From positions 62,001 to 126,000 of the forward strand of contig JASKOT010000042.1 of assembly GCA_032158125.1 (NCBI GenBank): 64,000 bases of DNA. Direction: 5' to 3'. The position numbers and the translations under genes were made by a program. Positions 12,700 through 25,198 of the stretch are shown in pieces; positions within the stretch are counted from its first letter, which is position 1; the number at the start of each line of letters is the position of its first letter. This DNA comes from Papiliotrema nemorosa (Eukaryota; Basidiomycota; Tremellomycetes; Tremellales; Rhynchogastremaceae). The notes below the pieces were generated by a model that had not been told where the DNA came from, searched no databases, and saw nothing but the letters and a program-made list of their open reading frames with translations.

Positions 12700-13890
12700 T
12701 CAGTTGCCCTCTTCCTTCAAGACCTCTTTGAAATCTTTGCCGCCGACGATCGCCTGGACATGTTGGAGGATCTTGTTGCTGTTGGTTCAGCACCTATAGC
12801 AGGGATCAAATCAGTTTCCACTTACAAGTCCTTGAAGGGAACAAAAGGGATTTTCTCTCTCTTGCAATACGACATCAAATCCGAATCTCCATTTGCCATC
12901 TCCTTGGCAAATAGCACATCGGCATGTTTGGCCGCTGACAAGTCTGATCATCAGTACCCTCCACCGATGGACATCAAACACTGAGAGCTTGGTTGACTCA
13001 CCGGAAACACCGTCCCCACAGAAGAACAATGTTGGTTTATGCTCCAAATCCCGATAAGGTAAAATGGCCTTGGACTTGTCATGTCCGAATCCACTCTCAG
13101 GATGTCTATAAACAATCTCCCACGTCTTTCCCTGGTTCTCCGGGTCGGTATAGTGGACATTGTTCGCGATGATAGGGATAGTTTTGGCATCTTCGATAGG
13201 GAGCAGTTTCTCGAGTACAGCTCGGATTATAGGTTCCATACCGGAAGATACTATTATAACCGGGATAGAGTTGGCTTTGCACCAGGCGTAAAAGTTTTTG
13301 AAGCCAGGGTCGAGGCCGATATCTAGAATCAGCATGAGCGAATTGCAGGAACACGACAAGGGGTCGATATGTCTCTCAACTCGGGAGATTCCAGATAGGT
13401 GGCGGAGCGGAGTGCTATCCTTGGGGGGTTTAGGATGTACTCACTATCACGCAGAGTCTGCTTGCATTCTTCAAAAGGGACTTTGACAGACTCCAGCATT
13501 TCCCTGAAAGAATCCCGGAACGTCAACGATCCATCGAGGACTTTGAGGTTCATAGCTCTCCTGGAGAAAAGTCAACACCAGTCCCTCGTGCGTGCAAGAA
13601 CAACTCCGACGTACCGACCCTCGTAACCCTAAGCGTCAGTTGGTTCCAATTAGCGTTGCGCTGTAAAACTGACCATTCCCAAGTTATCTGTCAGGAAATC
13701 ATTGCTGTCCTTATCGGTAATCGTTCCATCCTGACTTGTTCAGTTACACTGCCCACAACAACATCCGAGTAGAAGGCTGGCGATCTCGAATTGCAAAACT
13801 CGGAGTTCATGCAGCAAGACCTACCCAGTCAGACAGAACGACAAACTTGGCTTCGGTATTCAGAGGTGGGTAAGGGAGAACAGAGCCCAT
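12700..13890 (-). CDS. HAD-superfamily phosphatase, YNL010W/Pyp1-like
   Basis: Small soluble phosphatase of the haloacid dehalogenase superfamily, close to budding-yeast YNL010W (polyol-phosphate phosphatase) and related to MtnX-type enzymes. The start at 13890 gives MGSVLPYPPLNTEAKFVVLS, joined by splicing to DWDGTITDKDSNDFLTDNLG, where DWDGT is HAD motif I with the nucleophile and acid/base Asp. Motif II is IPVIIVSSGMEPIIRAVL, and motif IV is LFFCGDGVSDLSAAKHADV. A tiny 14-nt exon (about 13615-13628) encodes GYEG between motif I and RRAMNLKVLDGSLTFRDSF. The last exon ends KILQHVQAIVGGKDFKEVL...GN. Catalytic residues are present; the substrate is unknown. Confidence 0.85.
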
Positions 13891-14162
13891 GATTACGATG
13901 GTGAAGAAGGTGAAACGACGAACGTATCATTTCAGAAATCTCGAAAACACTGAAAAACGCGGAGATTAACCGTGACGAGGCGGGGTTGCGGACGATAGAT
14001 CCCGAGCATGCACATGCATCATGCTTGCACAAGTCGGGCCAAAACGTCCCGCGTGTGACGATGTGATTGCCCCACATCATCGCGGACCGAGATGCATACA
14101 GACTCCGAGATGGAGTGGCCCAAAAAGGGTAGATGAAGGGGATGCGGAGCAATAATATATCG
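13891..14162. other. Upstream flank of the HAD phosphatase
   Basis: Promoter and leader of the phosphatase gene up to the tRNA-like gene. No other feature recognised. Confidence 0.35.
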
Positions 14163-14251
14163 AGTTCCAACCCGGGATTGAACCGGGGACCTGCGGATAA
14201 CCTCTATTAGGGTAGTTGCAATCCGTCGCACAGCCACCGTGCTCTTGGAAC
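14163..14251 (-). tRNA. Candidate intron-containing tRNA-Cys(GCA)
   Basis: The minus strand folds as a tRNA of 71 nt plus a 17-nt intron. The acceptor stem is GTTCCAA paired with TTGGAAC (7 of 7). The D stem is GCAC/GTGC. The anticodon stem is 4 of 5 pairs, with a loop reading TT-GCA-A before the intron and A after it. The T stem is CCCGG/CCGGG with loop TTCAATC, so the B box GGTTCAATCCC is good. The next base is T, the discriminator expected for tRNA-Cys. The intron sits just 3' of position 37, the standard place. Oddities: position 8 is G rather than T, position 14 is G and position 21 is T, so the usual T8-A14 contact is missing. It may be a real but divergent tRNA or a recently decayed copy. 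Confidence 0.55.
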
Positions 14252-15123
14252 CAATACGCCACAAGGAAAAGCTCGTGACACAAAATGTTTGAAATCAAAT
14301 AAAATATATACATCAACACGCACACAGTCTCGTGTCGATGTTTGTCCATCCCTATCTCCAGAAAATCATTCGCGATGCGGAACAGCACATGTCGTTGAAT
14401 GAATGTGCAGAGCAAGGGGCATAAATATCGTCATTTCATGCAGAGCTACAAGCCTCCGTCCGGGCAGGTACATTAAGCTATTGGATAGTTCACTTCTTCT
14501 CCTTTGCCCATTGTTCCGGCGTCAAGGTTTTCTGATATCAGCGGGGGCGACGCAGTTGGACTCACTTGAGAGAACGCATGCAATGCAGCAATCTCCTCTG
14601 CCAGTAATTGATTGACTGGACGTCAGCGGGGCAGAGGTCATGTAAATCCAGAATTTACCCATCTTGTGCCGTTGTAATGTGATCTTTTTCCCGAAATCAG
14701 GTGAAACTATGGTGACAGCGAAAGAAGACCCGCAGTTTCCTGATGTATCTACTATGTCCTATTCTGCATCAGCGTGGATCGTACGAGTAGGTTGGTGACG
14801 CACGAAATGTTCGATTTGGAGATTTGAACGTAATTTATCTTCTATCCTCTGAGCCATCGGTACGGATTGTATTTCTTCAGACGACATCCTGGAAGATATA
14901 TGCTATTTCCACACTGTGTAAATGGTTATGCAGCGATGCAATGATGCTTGTATTATGGTCGGCTTGGTTAGAACATGATCGCTGACTTATCTGATATCGG
15001 CTGTCCAAGGGTGATCGCATGACGTGGCATTAATTACACCTCAATGATCAGAAAGTTGACCTTGCTCTTGACCTTTTCCGACTTGTACAACTGAGCTAGA
15101 CACTGCTTCACCTGCGGCTTGCA
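14252..15123. other. Gene-free stretch before MRPS9
   Basis: About 870 bp between the tRNA-like gene and the mitoribosomal gene. It includes the MRPS9 promoter at its right end. No long coding frame with family resemblance, no repeat and no further RNA gene was recognised. Confidence 0.4.
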
Positions 15124-16301
15124 ATGTCGGTAGCGTCTTCATCGACGATTCGAGCGCTGCGCTCCTCGGCCACGCCCATCCGTTCAGCAAGTCGATTCGC
15201 CTCAACCCACTCCGAAAATTCCTCGTCTGAAGCCCCTTACATCCCTCGACAACCCCGCCCTTATTCTCGAGACTACGATGATGAATCTCAGATCCCCGAA
15301 CGTCCCGCTAGACCAGAATCTTCCCTCTTCTTCACTGGTAAACCAGTATTGAACGGTGCCATCGAGTCTATTCGCAAAATGTTGGTCACGACACAAGAAC
15401 GTCTCCGAACAGAAAACATCTACCCTCTCCCGCCTTCCCTCCCTCTCCCTTCTACACCGCATATCAACTGGAAAGATCGATATGCCATGCAGGATCTACT
15501 CCAAGGAGAAGTCGTGAAACACGGTCATCATCGACGTATCACTCAACTCCTCAATGAGCTACATCGAGCGACATATCTTGCCCAGTTGGGTGGGAACCAC
15601 GAATTAGCAGCGAAAGGTTCGGAATTCTTGGCAAAGTACGCTACCACCGAGATCAAGCTTGAACAAGCGGTGAAGAAGGAGGGGCAGTTGGACAGCCTGG
15701 GTAGAGCATTGGCTAGTGGAAAGAGGAAAACTGCCTCGGCACAAGTATGGATTATACCCGCCAAATCGGCACTAGACTACCTAGACGTCGAGCCGAAAAC
15801 TGTCGACTCGCTCGCTGCAACTCAGTCCGAAACGGCAGACAAGGAGGTCACATCTACTATGCCAGAGGTCCCCGCCGCTCAGATTTTGATCAACCATAGT
15901 CTGCTACCGAAATACTTTAGGAGACCGCAAGATCGACATGCCATCTTGCGACCTTTCAAGTTGACAGGGCTGCTTGGCGCTTACAATGTCTTTGCGCTGG
16001 TCAAGGGTGGAGGAGAGACTGGACAGGCGGAGGCTGTGGCGCTGGGTCTGGCAAAGGCTCTGGCAATCATGAGGCCAGATACAAGGGATGTGCTCTTTGC
16101 GGGTGAGTCGCTCTTACGCGAAGCCAGGAGGCTTTGCTCAATCAACATGTGCTGATAATGCAGACGGTGCTTTGATGAGGAATCCCAAAACGGTCGAGAG
16201 AAAGAAGACCAACATGCTCAAGGCTCGAAAAGCGGTAAGTCTGACTTCTGGCATTATTACATTGCTGAAACACCACACAGAGAAGATGGGTCAAGCGATA
16301 G
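15124..16301 (+). CDS. MRPS9: Mitochondrial small-subunit ribosomal protein uS9m
   Basis: Three exons: 15124-16102, 16164-16234 and 16281-16301. The N-terminal 30-40 residues are Ser/Arg/Ala-rich with few acids (MSVASSSTIRALRSSATPIR), a typical matrix presequence. A fungal-specific middle follows, then the uS9 core: ASGKRKTASAQVWI, QILINHSLLPKYFRRPQDRH, GGGETGQAEAVALGLAKAL, DGALMRNPKTVERKKTNMLK and ARKARRWVKR. The last exon is 21 nt and supplies the conserved basic C-terminal tail RRWVKR that reaches the P-site tRNA in bacterial uS9. The length (357 aa) is normal for a mitochondrial form. It acts in the mitoribosome small subunit. Confidence 0.93.
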
Positions 16302-16891
16302 AGCATCTGTTTGTACTCTACGCACCACCAACATCCATGCATTGCATACACCTGGTCTTCAACTGGCCTAGCTGTGCCGAAGCATTCGACTCCTCGAGGA
16401 GTATTCAAAGATAGTAGGCCTCCGATGTAGCACGGTTGTCCGAGCAATATTGATCCATCCGACCATTCTCCCAACACTCTCCTGAGCGCGTGCTTGCACT
16501 CGAATCAGCGGTTCATTGTCAGTCAGTCGTACATTTTTAGTCAAGCAGACGAACCTTGGACATGCTTGAACACAAAATGCAACGATGAACAGCCAGCTGC
16601 ATCTTGTATCGTATTTCTACCACTGCTGTGCCATCTGTGACCTTTATTGCGTTGTCTATTCGCCCCATTGCAAGAAGCTCAGAGATCCACTCTGGCCCTG
16701 TATGCTATGCTACATGTTACTGTTTGATTATTAAAACACTAGAATTGTCGAGAGAAAAAGTCGTAGAGTGAAAGTGCCCGAGTGAAATGACCGAAAAGAC
16801 CAAAAGAGTGAAAAGACAAATGTAGAGTGTTGCGATGTGTAATGCAGCGTTCGCGCGGAGGCGGTCGTCAAGACGTATCACCAGGTCTAGC
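16302..16891. other. Convergent 3' intergenic region
   Basis: About 590 bp between the ends of MRPS9 (plus) and the cyclin gene (minus). It holds both 3' UTRs; A/T-rich stretches near 16725-16745 could serve polyadenylation. Nothing else recognised. Confidence 0.4.
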
Positions 16892-18093
16892 CTAGTACGC
16901 GGGGTAAGAAAGCGCAGCGACGGCTTCTTCTTCCTCTTCCAGTCGAGTCGCTGGACGCCTCCTTCGATCCGACCTGAGCAGCTTGTCGAAGAAGCCCGAT
17001 TTTGAAGGAGGTGGAGCGACAGCTGCACCTTTACTGGCGACCGCGGCTGTGGTCATGCTCCTTGGCAGACCATACGTGTGGGCGTTGACCACCTCGTAAA
17101 CCGGCGCGGAATGTTGAAAGTGTGCACCTCCCGATACCGATCGCTTTGCGCTTTGCGGGGGGATAGACTCTGGCGAAGAAAGGACAGGCGTGGCAGGCCC
17201 ATCGTCCGACTCCAAGGACGACGAGGAACCGGATCGATCCAGAGGAGGGGCGATGTAGGTGATGTTCGACCTTGAAGACGTTCGTCGTTGGTGGGTTCGT
17301 CGTGTAGATGATTCGGCCTGTTGGGCGTACATGGGTTGTTGGTATCGAGGTGCCCGGACAGGAGTAGTAGGGGTAGGAGGCATGACAGGGGACGCGACGG
17401 GCGAGTCGAACGAGTATTGCGAGAGGAATGGTTCAAAGTTGGCCACAATTTCAGCTTCGTCGATTCCAAGGTCGTAGTCCAACAGGTAAAGCAGTTGCTT
17501 TTCCATCAAGTTGATCTCGGCTTGCGAGAACATTTGGGCGTATCGACACCAGTGCTTGTTTTTGGGGCTCGAATCGTTGAGGTACTTGGCAGCGACAATG
17601 AGAGTAGCGAGGAAGACCCGGTGTCGAGTGCAAGGCATGCCCTTGGCGACCTTGGGCAGTCGGTGTCGGAGTCGCTCGAGGTAGACGAGTGTGGCGAGCA
17701 GAGTGGAGACTTGCACGTTGGACTGTTCGCAGACAACCGCGATAAAAGTCTCGAGAGAAGGGAGTCCAGGAGTCTTGGACGAGCCGGCGCTCTCTCGGGC
17801 AGGGGTAGGTGGTGGGGAAGGCGGGAGTGGGATGGTAGTGCTACAAGCGATGACCGAGGTAGCTCGATCAGCGAGGTAGTCTGACCTATCAGCACGCGAC
17901 CCGGCGCACGGACAAGGCTCTACTCACACACTAGCTCCCTTGAAACATCTGTCCTGATGAATTCCAGTAAAGCCGGGTTGTGGACACCGCATACGCTCAG
18001 CGAAGCTGGGTGAACCTTATCCTCGAAACATGGAGACATTGGCTCAAAGGCAGGGGTGCCGGCAGGGTAGTAGGATTGGGCGTACGAAGACAT
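16892..18093 (-). CDS. Pho85-type (PCL) cyclin
   Basis: The start at 18093 reads [20 protein letters not shown]. Exon 1 ends in SRELV and splices to [20 protein letters not shown]. The cyclin box is clear: [60 protein letters not shown] and [19 protein letters not shown], matching the Pcl1/Pcl2/Pcl9 branch of cyclins that bind Pho85-like kinases. The C-terminal 170 residues are Ser/Pro/Arg-rich with many SP/TP sites and an acidic [14 protein letters not shown] end. Length about 380 aa. A role in G1 or polarity is inferred from family. The gene faces away from an unusually long gene-free region, which may be its promoter. Confidence 0.87.
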
Positions 18094-21000
18094 GATGTAT
18101 GTGTAATTCGGGTCTCGGGAGGGGGAATATAGGAGTGAATTCGGTAGTTGCGTTTTGATTGGTCTCAAAAGTCGAGGAAGACAAATGACCTAGATGGATT
18201 GTGATCTGGACTGGAGTTATTACAGGTCACTGGTCGACGGAGGGTGTTCCAGACAGATTGCCGAGGAGGATGTTTCGTGGTCGGAGGGGATACAAGAGGG
18301 AAGAGGGTACAGTCGTCAAGACTTTTGGAATGGTGGGGATACAGAGGAGTGTGAGGTGGGACAGGAACGAGAGGAGACGAGAGATGCGGAAGAGTAGGAC
18401 GATCGGGGAGGTGGGATGGGTATATGTATACGCAGAGAAGTGTCCCCTCCGACTTACGCGGTAGCCAAAGTGTCGTCGCGCGTTTCAACCTCCAGGGTGT
18501 TGGACAAAGTGACGCCGAGGTGATAACAAGCGACCCCCCGGCCAACAAGCTCCTATGCACCTGTAGTAGAGTGTACCTGAAGTGTAATTTATAGCCAAGA
18601 CGTATGCACTCGCTCACAGAGCAAAGCACCAAAGAGAGAAGCGGGGTCGGTTACGTACAGAGAGATATCCCTTCCAGAGGGAGTTTCGAAATTCAAAAGG
18701 TAGAGTATTCTGGTTCCCAGTGACGCCAGCGGCACGAGAGCAGCACGCAAAGAAAGTGTGGATGAAGGGGAACAAAGCAGACAGAACCGTAGGGCGAGAA
18801 AAAGAAGGTTGAGGGCAAGGAGGAGAAGGGGGTTAAGCATGCATTTCACCGTTCTGGCCCTTTTAAGACGCGTACCGCACACCAGGGAGTCCAAATGGCG
18901 GCATGCAGGGTAAACCTCGATCCCACCTGAACATCACTCGCGTCGCTGGGATTCGAGTCTGAGCATGCAGCAGCCACCCCCTTGTATGCGAGGAGACTGA
19001 GACGGGGAGGACATATGCTAGACCACTGACGATAAAGATGTCTCTCCACCACCTCTGACCGCGTTCAAGCCACCTGGTTGGCAGGCTCAGACGTCGGTGG
19101 CACCGTTCTGATAATTGAACATCTCGACGCGTCAGATGCATCCTACGCTAGGTTCAATTCATCTCCGCCTAGACTGGACTTGCATAGGCGAGTCTCACTA
19201 TTGAAGCTCATTTACCATTCACCATCTACCAATTGGCTGGCCATGAAACATGACGTCTAACCGTCACGAGCTCGACAAACGACTCGTCCGTGACAGCTGG
19301 ACAGTTACACGCTAGACGTTAGAATCCAGAACCTCAACCAGGAAAGGTCCCGGCACGGCGACTCATCGATCACGCTCTTGGAACCTGATCGACACGCTTG
19401 TAACAGGTCGCAAAGAGGGGTCCCACGATATATCTCATCGGTCTGTCAAGGTTGTCGTCAGGTAAGTTATACATCCTTCGGACCCTAAATCTTGAAACGC
19501 GACTTGGAACGCGACGCATTGCCGTTATTCAGACTCTTAATTTTGACCTTGAATTTATCGAGACCTAGCATGGGAATCCGCAAAACGCGTGAGCAAAAAG
19601 GGCGCCCGGTGTATCTTGTCCATAAGTCACTGCCGGACCGATGCTTCGCGTAACCGTGCAAGTACTGGATCATGAGGTACGGATAAGGGCGTGATCAAGG
19701 TTAAATTGAATGTCCCAGAGAACCTTTTGTTCCCCGCAGTGGTGGCGTCGACGAGATCCTTCTTTTCTCCTTTTCACACAGAATCCCAAGACTACGGCGT
19801 AGTCTTTATTACGTCTCATTCAACGCATGGGCGCAATGCTAAAGGCTAGAACAGGCGAGAAGAAGGGCGAGCGATTTGCCATGGCGGACATTTCGGGGCA
19901 GAAGCGATCGAGCGCCAGAGGTATAGTTGCACTCCCGCTCTTAGCCTCTGACGTTGCCGACGAACCCCCGAACGCCAGGAAAGATCAGAATGCGTTGTTG
20001 CCTACAGACGAGCAAAGCACACGGTGAATGTGCTTGTCAGCTGACTTTTGCGACCCGTATGTATGAAATACCAGACACCGAAGACGGAACGCGAGGCGAT
20101 GCCATGCTGGTCGTAGATCCTTGGGATTGCTAGTCACTCTGTCACGTTGAGGTTTTATGATACGGAACTTATATGATGTGAACATGAGCACGATTTGGAG
20201 CAGGATCTCCGCTGGAAGTCGTATACCCAACAGCTCCCGGTACCTGTCTCTTGGCCGCAATCGCTCTTGCGATCTGAGGAACCAGTTTCCACATCGATCT
20301 GCACAAGATCACAGGCCACTTCTTCGCTTCCCAGTGGGAATGGTATTCGGACTTGATCAGAGCGCCAGAGATGCACACCGTTTCGGCTCTCTAGGTGACA
20401 TGTACCTGTGCTTCTGCATGGGGAGGAGATGGTGTGGATGCGAACATCGATCCGTTGGCATATCGTCCGCATCGATATCTATCTGGCTAGGAGAAGTACA
20501 GGCAGCTCTGAACCATACACAGCTTCAGCGATATAAGGCAGGTGACTTGGTAATGTGTGATATGGTGAATGCTGCATGCGATAAGGATTGACGGCGGCGG
20601 GTAGGTATTGAATGGGCTTGGTCGTCTCAAGAGCTACCCATCGACACTGCCTTACAGCACTGTGGGCCTCATGCCTCTGTTGCAGACCTTTGGACAGTGC
20701 ATACATGTATATGCCGATCCTGTCATTTATCGTGGTGCGGTCATCGCGGCATTACCGTATCTCTCGCGGCGAGTAGTGCAGCACAAACGGCCGGGCCCTC
20801 CTCAACTCGACTTTGAAGATGTCTTCAGCTGTTTTAGCAGTCAAGTCACAGGCAAGCCTCAATCGTACAAGCCATGACACCCTGAGGACAATCTGATAGA
20901 GACATTAGGTGAAGGGGATGATAAGCGGAGTTGGCCGATCAATTCCAGCTGTTTCAAGTTTCAAGGTCCAGTGGGTTGATTTTAACTATCATACAATCCC

Positions 21001-21125
21001 CATCACCTTCTGGTCGATCTTGTCGATCTTGTCGGTCTTGGTGGAAGCTGCGATCTCTACCAGCCTGATCTGACCTGCAGCTCAGTACTGCCGTATAGGC
21101 GTAAAGCAGGGCATCAAGACTCCCG
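18094..21125. other. 3-kb gene-free region between cyclin and SNF2 genes
   Basis: The longest stretch here without a recognisable gene. All frames are broken into pieces under about 145 codons with no family resemblance. It lies between two divergent genes and so contains both promoters. The part next to the cyclin (18.1-18.6 kb) is pyrimidine-rich on the minus strand, as for a long 5' leader. At about 18930-19045 (minus) there is a weak resemblance to a broken tRNA-Glu. At about 21013-21040 there is a short tandem array of a 9-mer (TGTCGATCT-like, three copies). A long non-coding RNA or an extended regulatory region is possible but not shown. Confidence 0.45.
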
Positions 21126-24100
21126 ATGACGGTACAACTTGGAACCCTCCACTTCGACCTCATCACGGGTCCTTCCACCTCCAATTCAGATTGGAATTCC
21201 CTCTCCCTAGACAGCCTCGACCACTTATGTGTCACTGAAGAATCACGAGAACCCTACGATACCTTGAGAGATGTGATGAAAGACGAGGGACTGGGCGTGA
21301 AAGCCAGCTACAAAATCTCGGGCAGAGGGTTGATCGTCCGTGTGTCGATTTTGCCGTCCGACTCGAAAGAGAGCACTTGGAAAAGAACAGCTTACAAGAG
21401 CCGCAATAGGGAATCCCATCTTAAGAAATTGTTCTGGTATCTGAGGGAAGGCTGGGAAGGTGACGGAGACTATGTCATGGCTCGAAAGGTGGGTCGAGGA
21501 GACGCCAGATTTACTGATTACCAGGCTGAAGATTTGCAAAACATGTCGGAACTATATGCTGCAATCCCGTCCCCTGAACCGCCAAGATTTGAGCGATTGC
21601 CAGGACAGACGCGATCGGAAGTAGAGGTTGAGCGGAGCCTTATGGCATACGAAGAGCCAGAAGGTATCAAGACCAGATTATACGACTATCAATTTGTAAG
21701 TGTGACACGTTCCGCCGGTCGCTAAGCCTCAGCGGTCGGTTTCGAAGATGCTGCAGATGGAAACTCGACCAGCCCGACTGGTCGACCCGTACTTCACCCC
21801 TCTTTCCGAGTCCGGCAGGGAAGGCGTATACTACGTCAACACTTGGAACAGCGATGTACAGCGGCATCCGGGTTGGTACGATCTTCCTCGAGGAGGCATC
21901 TTGTGCGAACAAATGGGAACGGGCAAGACGTTGGTCTGCCTTGCATTGATCGTGGCTACACTGTCGTCGCCGCCGAGAGTACCTACCGACACGATTGACA
22001 TCTCCCCTCCCACCAACGATCATTCAACACATTCGTTCCCTTTCCCCGCTTATCACGCCATCAGACAAGCGAACGATTTGCCTCAGTCTCGAGAATTTCC
22101 ATCGCTTGTTGATCTTTGTACTGGAGTTCTCAGCCGGACAGATTTGTCGGCAAAATCTTACCCCTATCTACCCCCTGATATTGGTCCGATCTTATCTCAA
22201 CCTCTTTATTACATCATCTACTCGTCTGAAGACCCGGATGATCCCTGTAGTCGGCAAGCAAAACGAAGCATCATGCCTAAGCAAGGGGTGCGGGGAATGT
22301 ATCTGGCAAAAGGCACGTTGGTCATTGTCCCCGAGATCTTGATAGAACAATGGAAGTTTGAAGTGGAAAAGCATGTCGAGCAAGGCGTCTTGAGGATCCT
22401 GGAGATTGGAAAAGAGGACGTCCCCCCGGTGAAAAAGCTTTTGGAGTATGATATAATCTTGATGGACGTGACGAGTGTGTACCTCTGCTGCTGGGGGAAC
22501 GGTGATAGGCTGACTGGACAGGGTTCAGATACGAGGAGACGATTCATCGAGCAAAGAAAGACTTGCCTCCGTCCGAACTTGCGAAAGCTCGATGGAAAAG
22601 GATAATACTGGGCATGTCGTCGGGTTCTCGTGTGGCTGATATCGTATCGCTAATGACAGACGAAGGTCATATTGCTGGGTCAACCAAGACTGATGCCATT
22701 AGATTGGCCACGTCCTTGAGTATCGAGAGGAGATGGATTGTATCTGGAAGTAGGTCGCTGTGTATCCGTCCGAGTCTGATATTCATCTCCAGCACCCAGT
22801 AAACATTTACAACAAGGAGGCGAGACAGAGGTCGAGTCCATAAATCACGCTGCCGATACGGCAAACGGTGATGACCCCGATGTGGAGAACATCGGCGGTG
22901 CATGGAACAAGCGCGATATGGAGGATGCGACTAGACTCGGTGTCATGATTGGCGGATTTCTCGCTGCCCAGCCGTTCAGATCCGAATCAAATTTCCAGGA
23001 GCGAGTCACCAACCTGCTCAGGGGTAAAGATGGCCCCAAATTCGGCGCAGTGCGACGGCTTAAGTATATCATGGGTGCGACCATGGTCAAGCATGCGTGA
23101 GGAGAAACGAGGCTGCATATTGTAGCATGCGCTGATGCTTTCAGGCGGATGATTATCAACGACGAAGCGTCATTGCCGCCCATGGCGATATCATATGAGC
23201 TGCTAAGGCTCCATCCCATGCAGCGGATCACGTACAACGTGCTCGCTGCTTTGGTGGCTTCCAACGTGTACACCAGTAGGTCGAGCCGAGATCCATTCGC
23301 ATTGCACAGTCACTGATGATAAGGTGCATTCGAGGATCCCGACTACTTCTTGCACCCACGAAACGTTGCTGCTTTCAAACAAGTCATCGAAAATCTGCAT
23401 CTCGCCTGTTTCTGGTTCTCTGGGACAGAAATCGATGCGTCCGGGTGTTTGGCAAGGACTCGTGACCAGCTAGAGAAGAATGTCAAGTTGACACCTGGTG
23501 GTCGAGCGGCTCTCGAGGAAGCTTGCACACATCTCGAGAGGGCACTCGCAGCTACTGGATGGAGCGAGTGGATGGAAAACGGTATATCGATACCGTATGA
23601 TGGGGAGTCTCTTCCGCCACGGATCCGAGATGCCTGGTCCGACAGTATGGACACCTCGCCGGATATGGTCGACGCGCACTCTTTGTATTTGCTCAGGTGT
23701 CTCAATACGCCCGGGAGGACGATACATGATCTGCACCTGAGAGGGTGGGAAAGTAGAGCGGTCAGACACGCTGGCATTCACGAGGAATGGATCAAGACTG
23801 CTCAAAAGGCGGATCGGGAATGGGTCAAGGCGACCAAGGAGGATGCAACCACTTCACACTCATCCAACCGAACCACGTCTGCCGCAAAGCGACCGACGAA
23901 CACTCAAACCTTTTCTGGAAAGCGTAAATCAACGAAAAGGGTGAAGAAAGACGATCTCGAGAAGAGCCTAGAAGAGGCCGCTCGAAACGCAGCGATGGCG
24001 TCGGCAAAGGTAGTAGACACCTCAGAGGCGGACCTTGCTCCTCGACCACTGCCAATGCAGCTGGCGACGAAGAGTCGGTCTTCGAAGATCAACTTCGTGT

Positions 24101-25032
24101 TGAGAAGTGTGATGGAGTCTCTCAAAGATGACAAATTTATCATTTTCGGGCACCACTTTGAGCTGGGTCACGTCAGTGAAGCGCTAGATCTGGTGGACAT
24201 CAAATCGTGAGCTCACATTGGGCCACTTTTCCTAGAACTAGGTCTGATCGATAGGACATATGCGGGACCGGTACTTTCGAGACAAGAGAGAGCAGAGCAT
24301 CTCTTGTTGTTCGAAAAGCCAAAGGTCAAAGTGCTGTTGTTGGACGTCAAGCTCGGTGCGCGGGGGTTGAATCTCGTAGTGGCAAATCGCATGATTTTCC
24401 TCGCCCCGATTTGGAACCTCGACGTACAGGCTCAAGCGATCAAGGTGAATACATTCCCATCTAACAGACTCCTGAAGAGGATCCTGACATGTAGCGTGTT
24501 CACCGTATTGGACAGACAAAGCCTACAAAGGTGGAGATTCTGGTCATGCAGGGGACTTTCGAAGAAGACATTGCGCGTAGATCTTCTTCTCATCGAAGTG
24601 AGAAAGAAGAACAAACCTACACTCGAGCGTTGATCGAAGTGCGTCTTTGTTTGTGCACTCCTGTACAAGCCAGTATATTGACTATAGAAACCTTCGTTCG
24701 TCTACGTTGAGGATCCGGGTTCGTTCACCTTTGCAATCGACCTCACCCCGCCTCCTGAACCGCCCATCGGCGCCCCCCTGCCACCTTTGTCGCCCGGCTC
24801 TCAAGGGACGAACTCACCCGATGAGACGCTTGTAACTCCTTCCACGCCTAATTTGTCACAATATCCACCGGGACAAGACTCCCCTATCGTACGTGGGTCC
24901 TCGCCTGGCGCGACATTCACACCGGGATCCGCGGCCCCTACAAAAAGACCAAGAGTCGCTTTCGACGTGGAGACGGTCACGGAGACACCGCAGCTCAAGA
25001 AGAAACGGGCAAAGGTGGCTTTTGCAGATTAA
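21126..25032 (+). CDS. SNF2-family DNA-dependent ATPase/helicase-like protein
   Basis: The start at 21126 opens MTVQLGTLHFDLITGPSTSN. The ATPase core begins after a unique N-terminal 190 residues: RLYDYQFRSVSKMLQME (Q-like motif), GGILCEQMGTGKTLVCLAL (Walker A, motif I, with CEQ instead of the usual DEM), GTLVIVPEILIEQWKFEVEK, RWKRIILDEGHIAGSTKTD (motif II, DEGH) and RRWIVSGTPSKHL (motif III). The second lobe has FIIFGHHFELGHV, KVLLLDVKLGARGLNLV and QAIKRVHRIGQTKPTKVE (motifs V and VI). A disordered Pro/Thr-rich tail ends in a basic KKKRAKVAF. No RING or chromo domain was seen. One intron (22612-22659) needs a GC donor. It is probably a nuclear chromatin or repair translocase; the exact subfamily is uncertain. 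Confidence 0.85.
22612..22659 (+). other. GC-AG intron inside helicase motif II
   Basis: Exon ATA-CTG-G, then GCATGT...TAATGACAG, then AC-GAA-GGT. Removing this 48-nt intron gives RWKRIILDEGHIAG, the expected SNF2 motif II. No GT donor nearby keeps frame. CTAAT just upstream of ACAG is a plausible branch site. Confidence 0.8.
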
Positions 25033-25198
25033 GCAGATCAGCTATGCATCTCCTTGATTTGCGTATACTGCATCAGGGAAAACGACCGAGTCCCTGCACA
25101 GTTGGCCCATACGACCTGTGTCCGAGTCTGGAATAAACGAACCCTTTGGCACATGGCAGTGGCTTCTTTTGGAACAGAGATCCGCAACGGTGGCTGCA

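Noticed and set aside
18930..19045. tRNA-Glu-like sequence on the minus strand (A-box-like TCGTCAGTGG, CTC in an anticodon-like loop, CTCGAATCCC).
   Set aside because: D and T stems do not pair and the acceptor has only partial pairing; at most a decayed relic.
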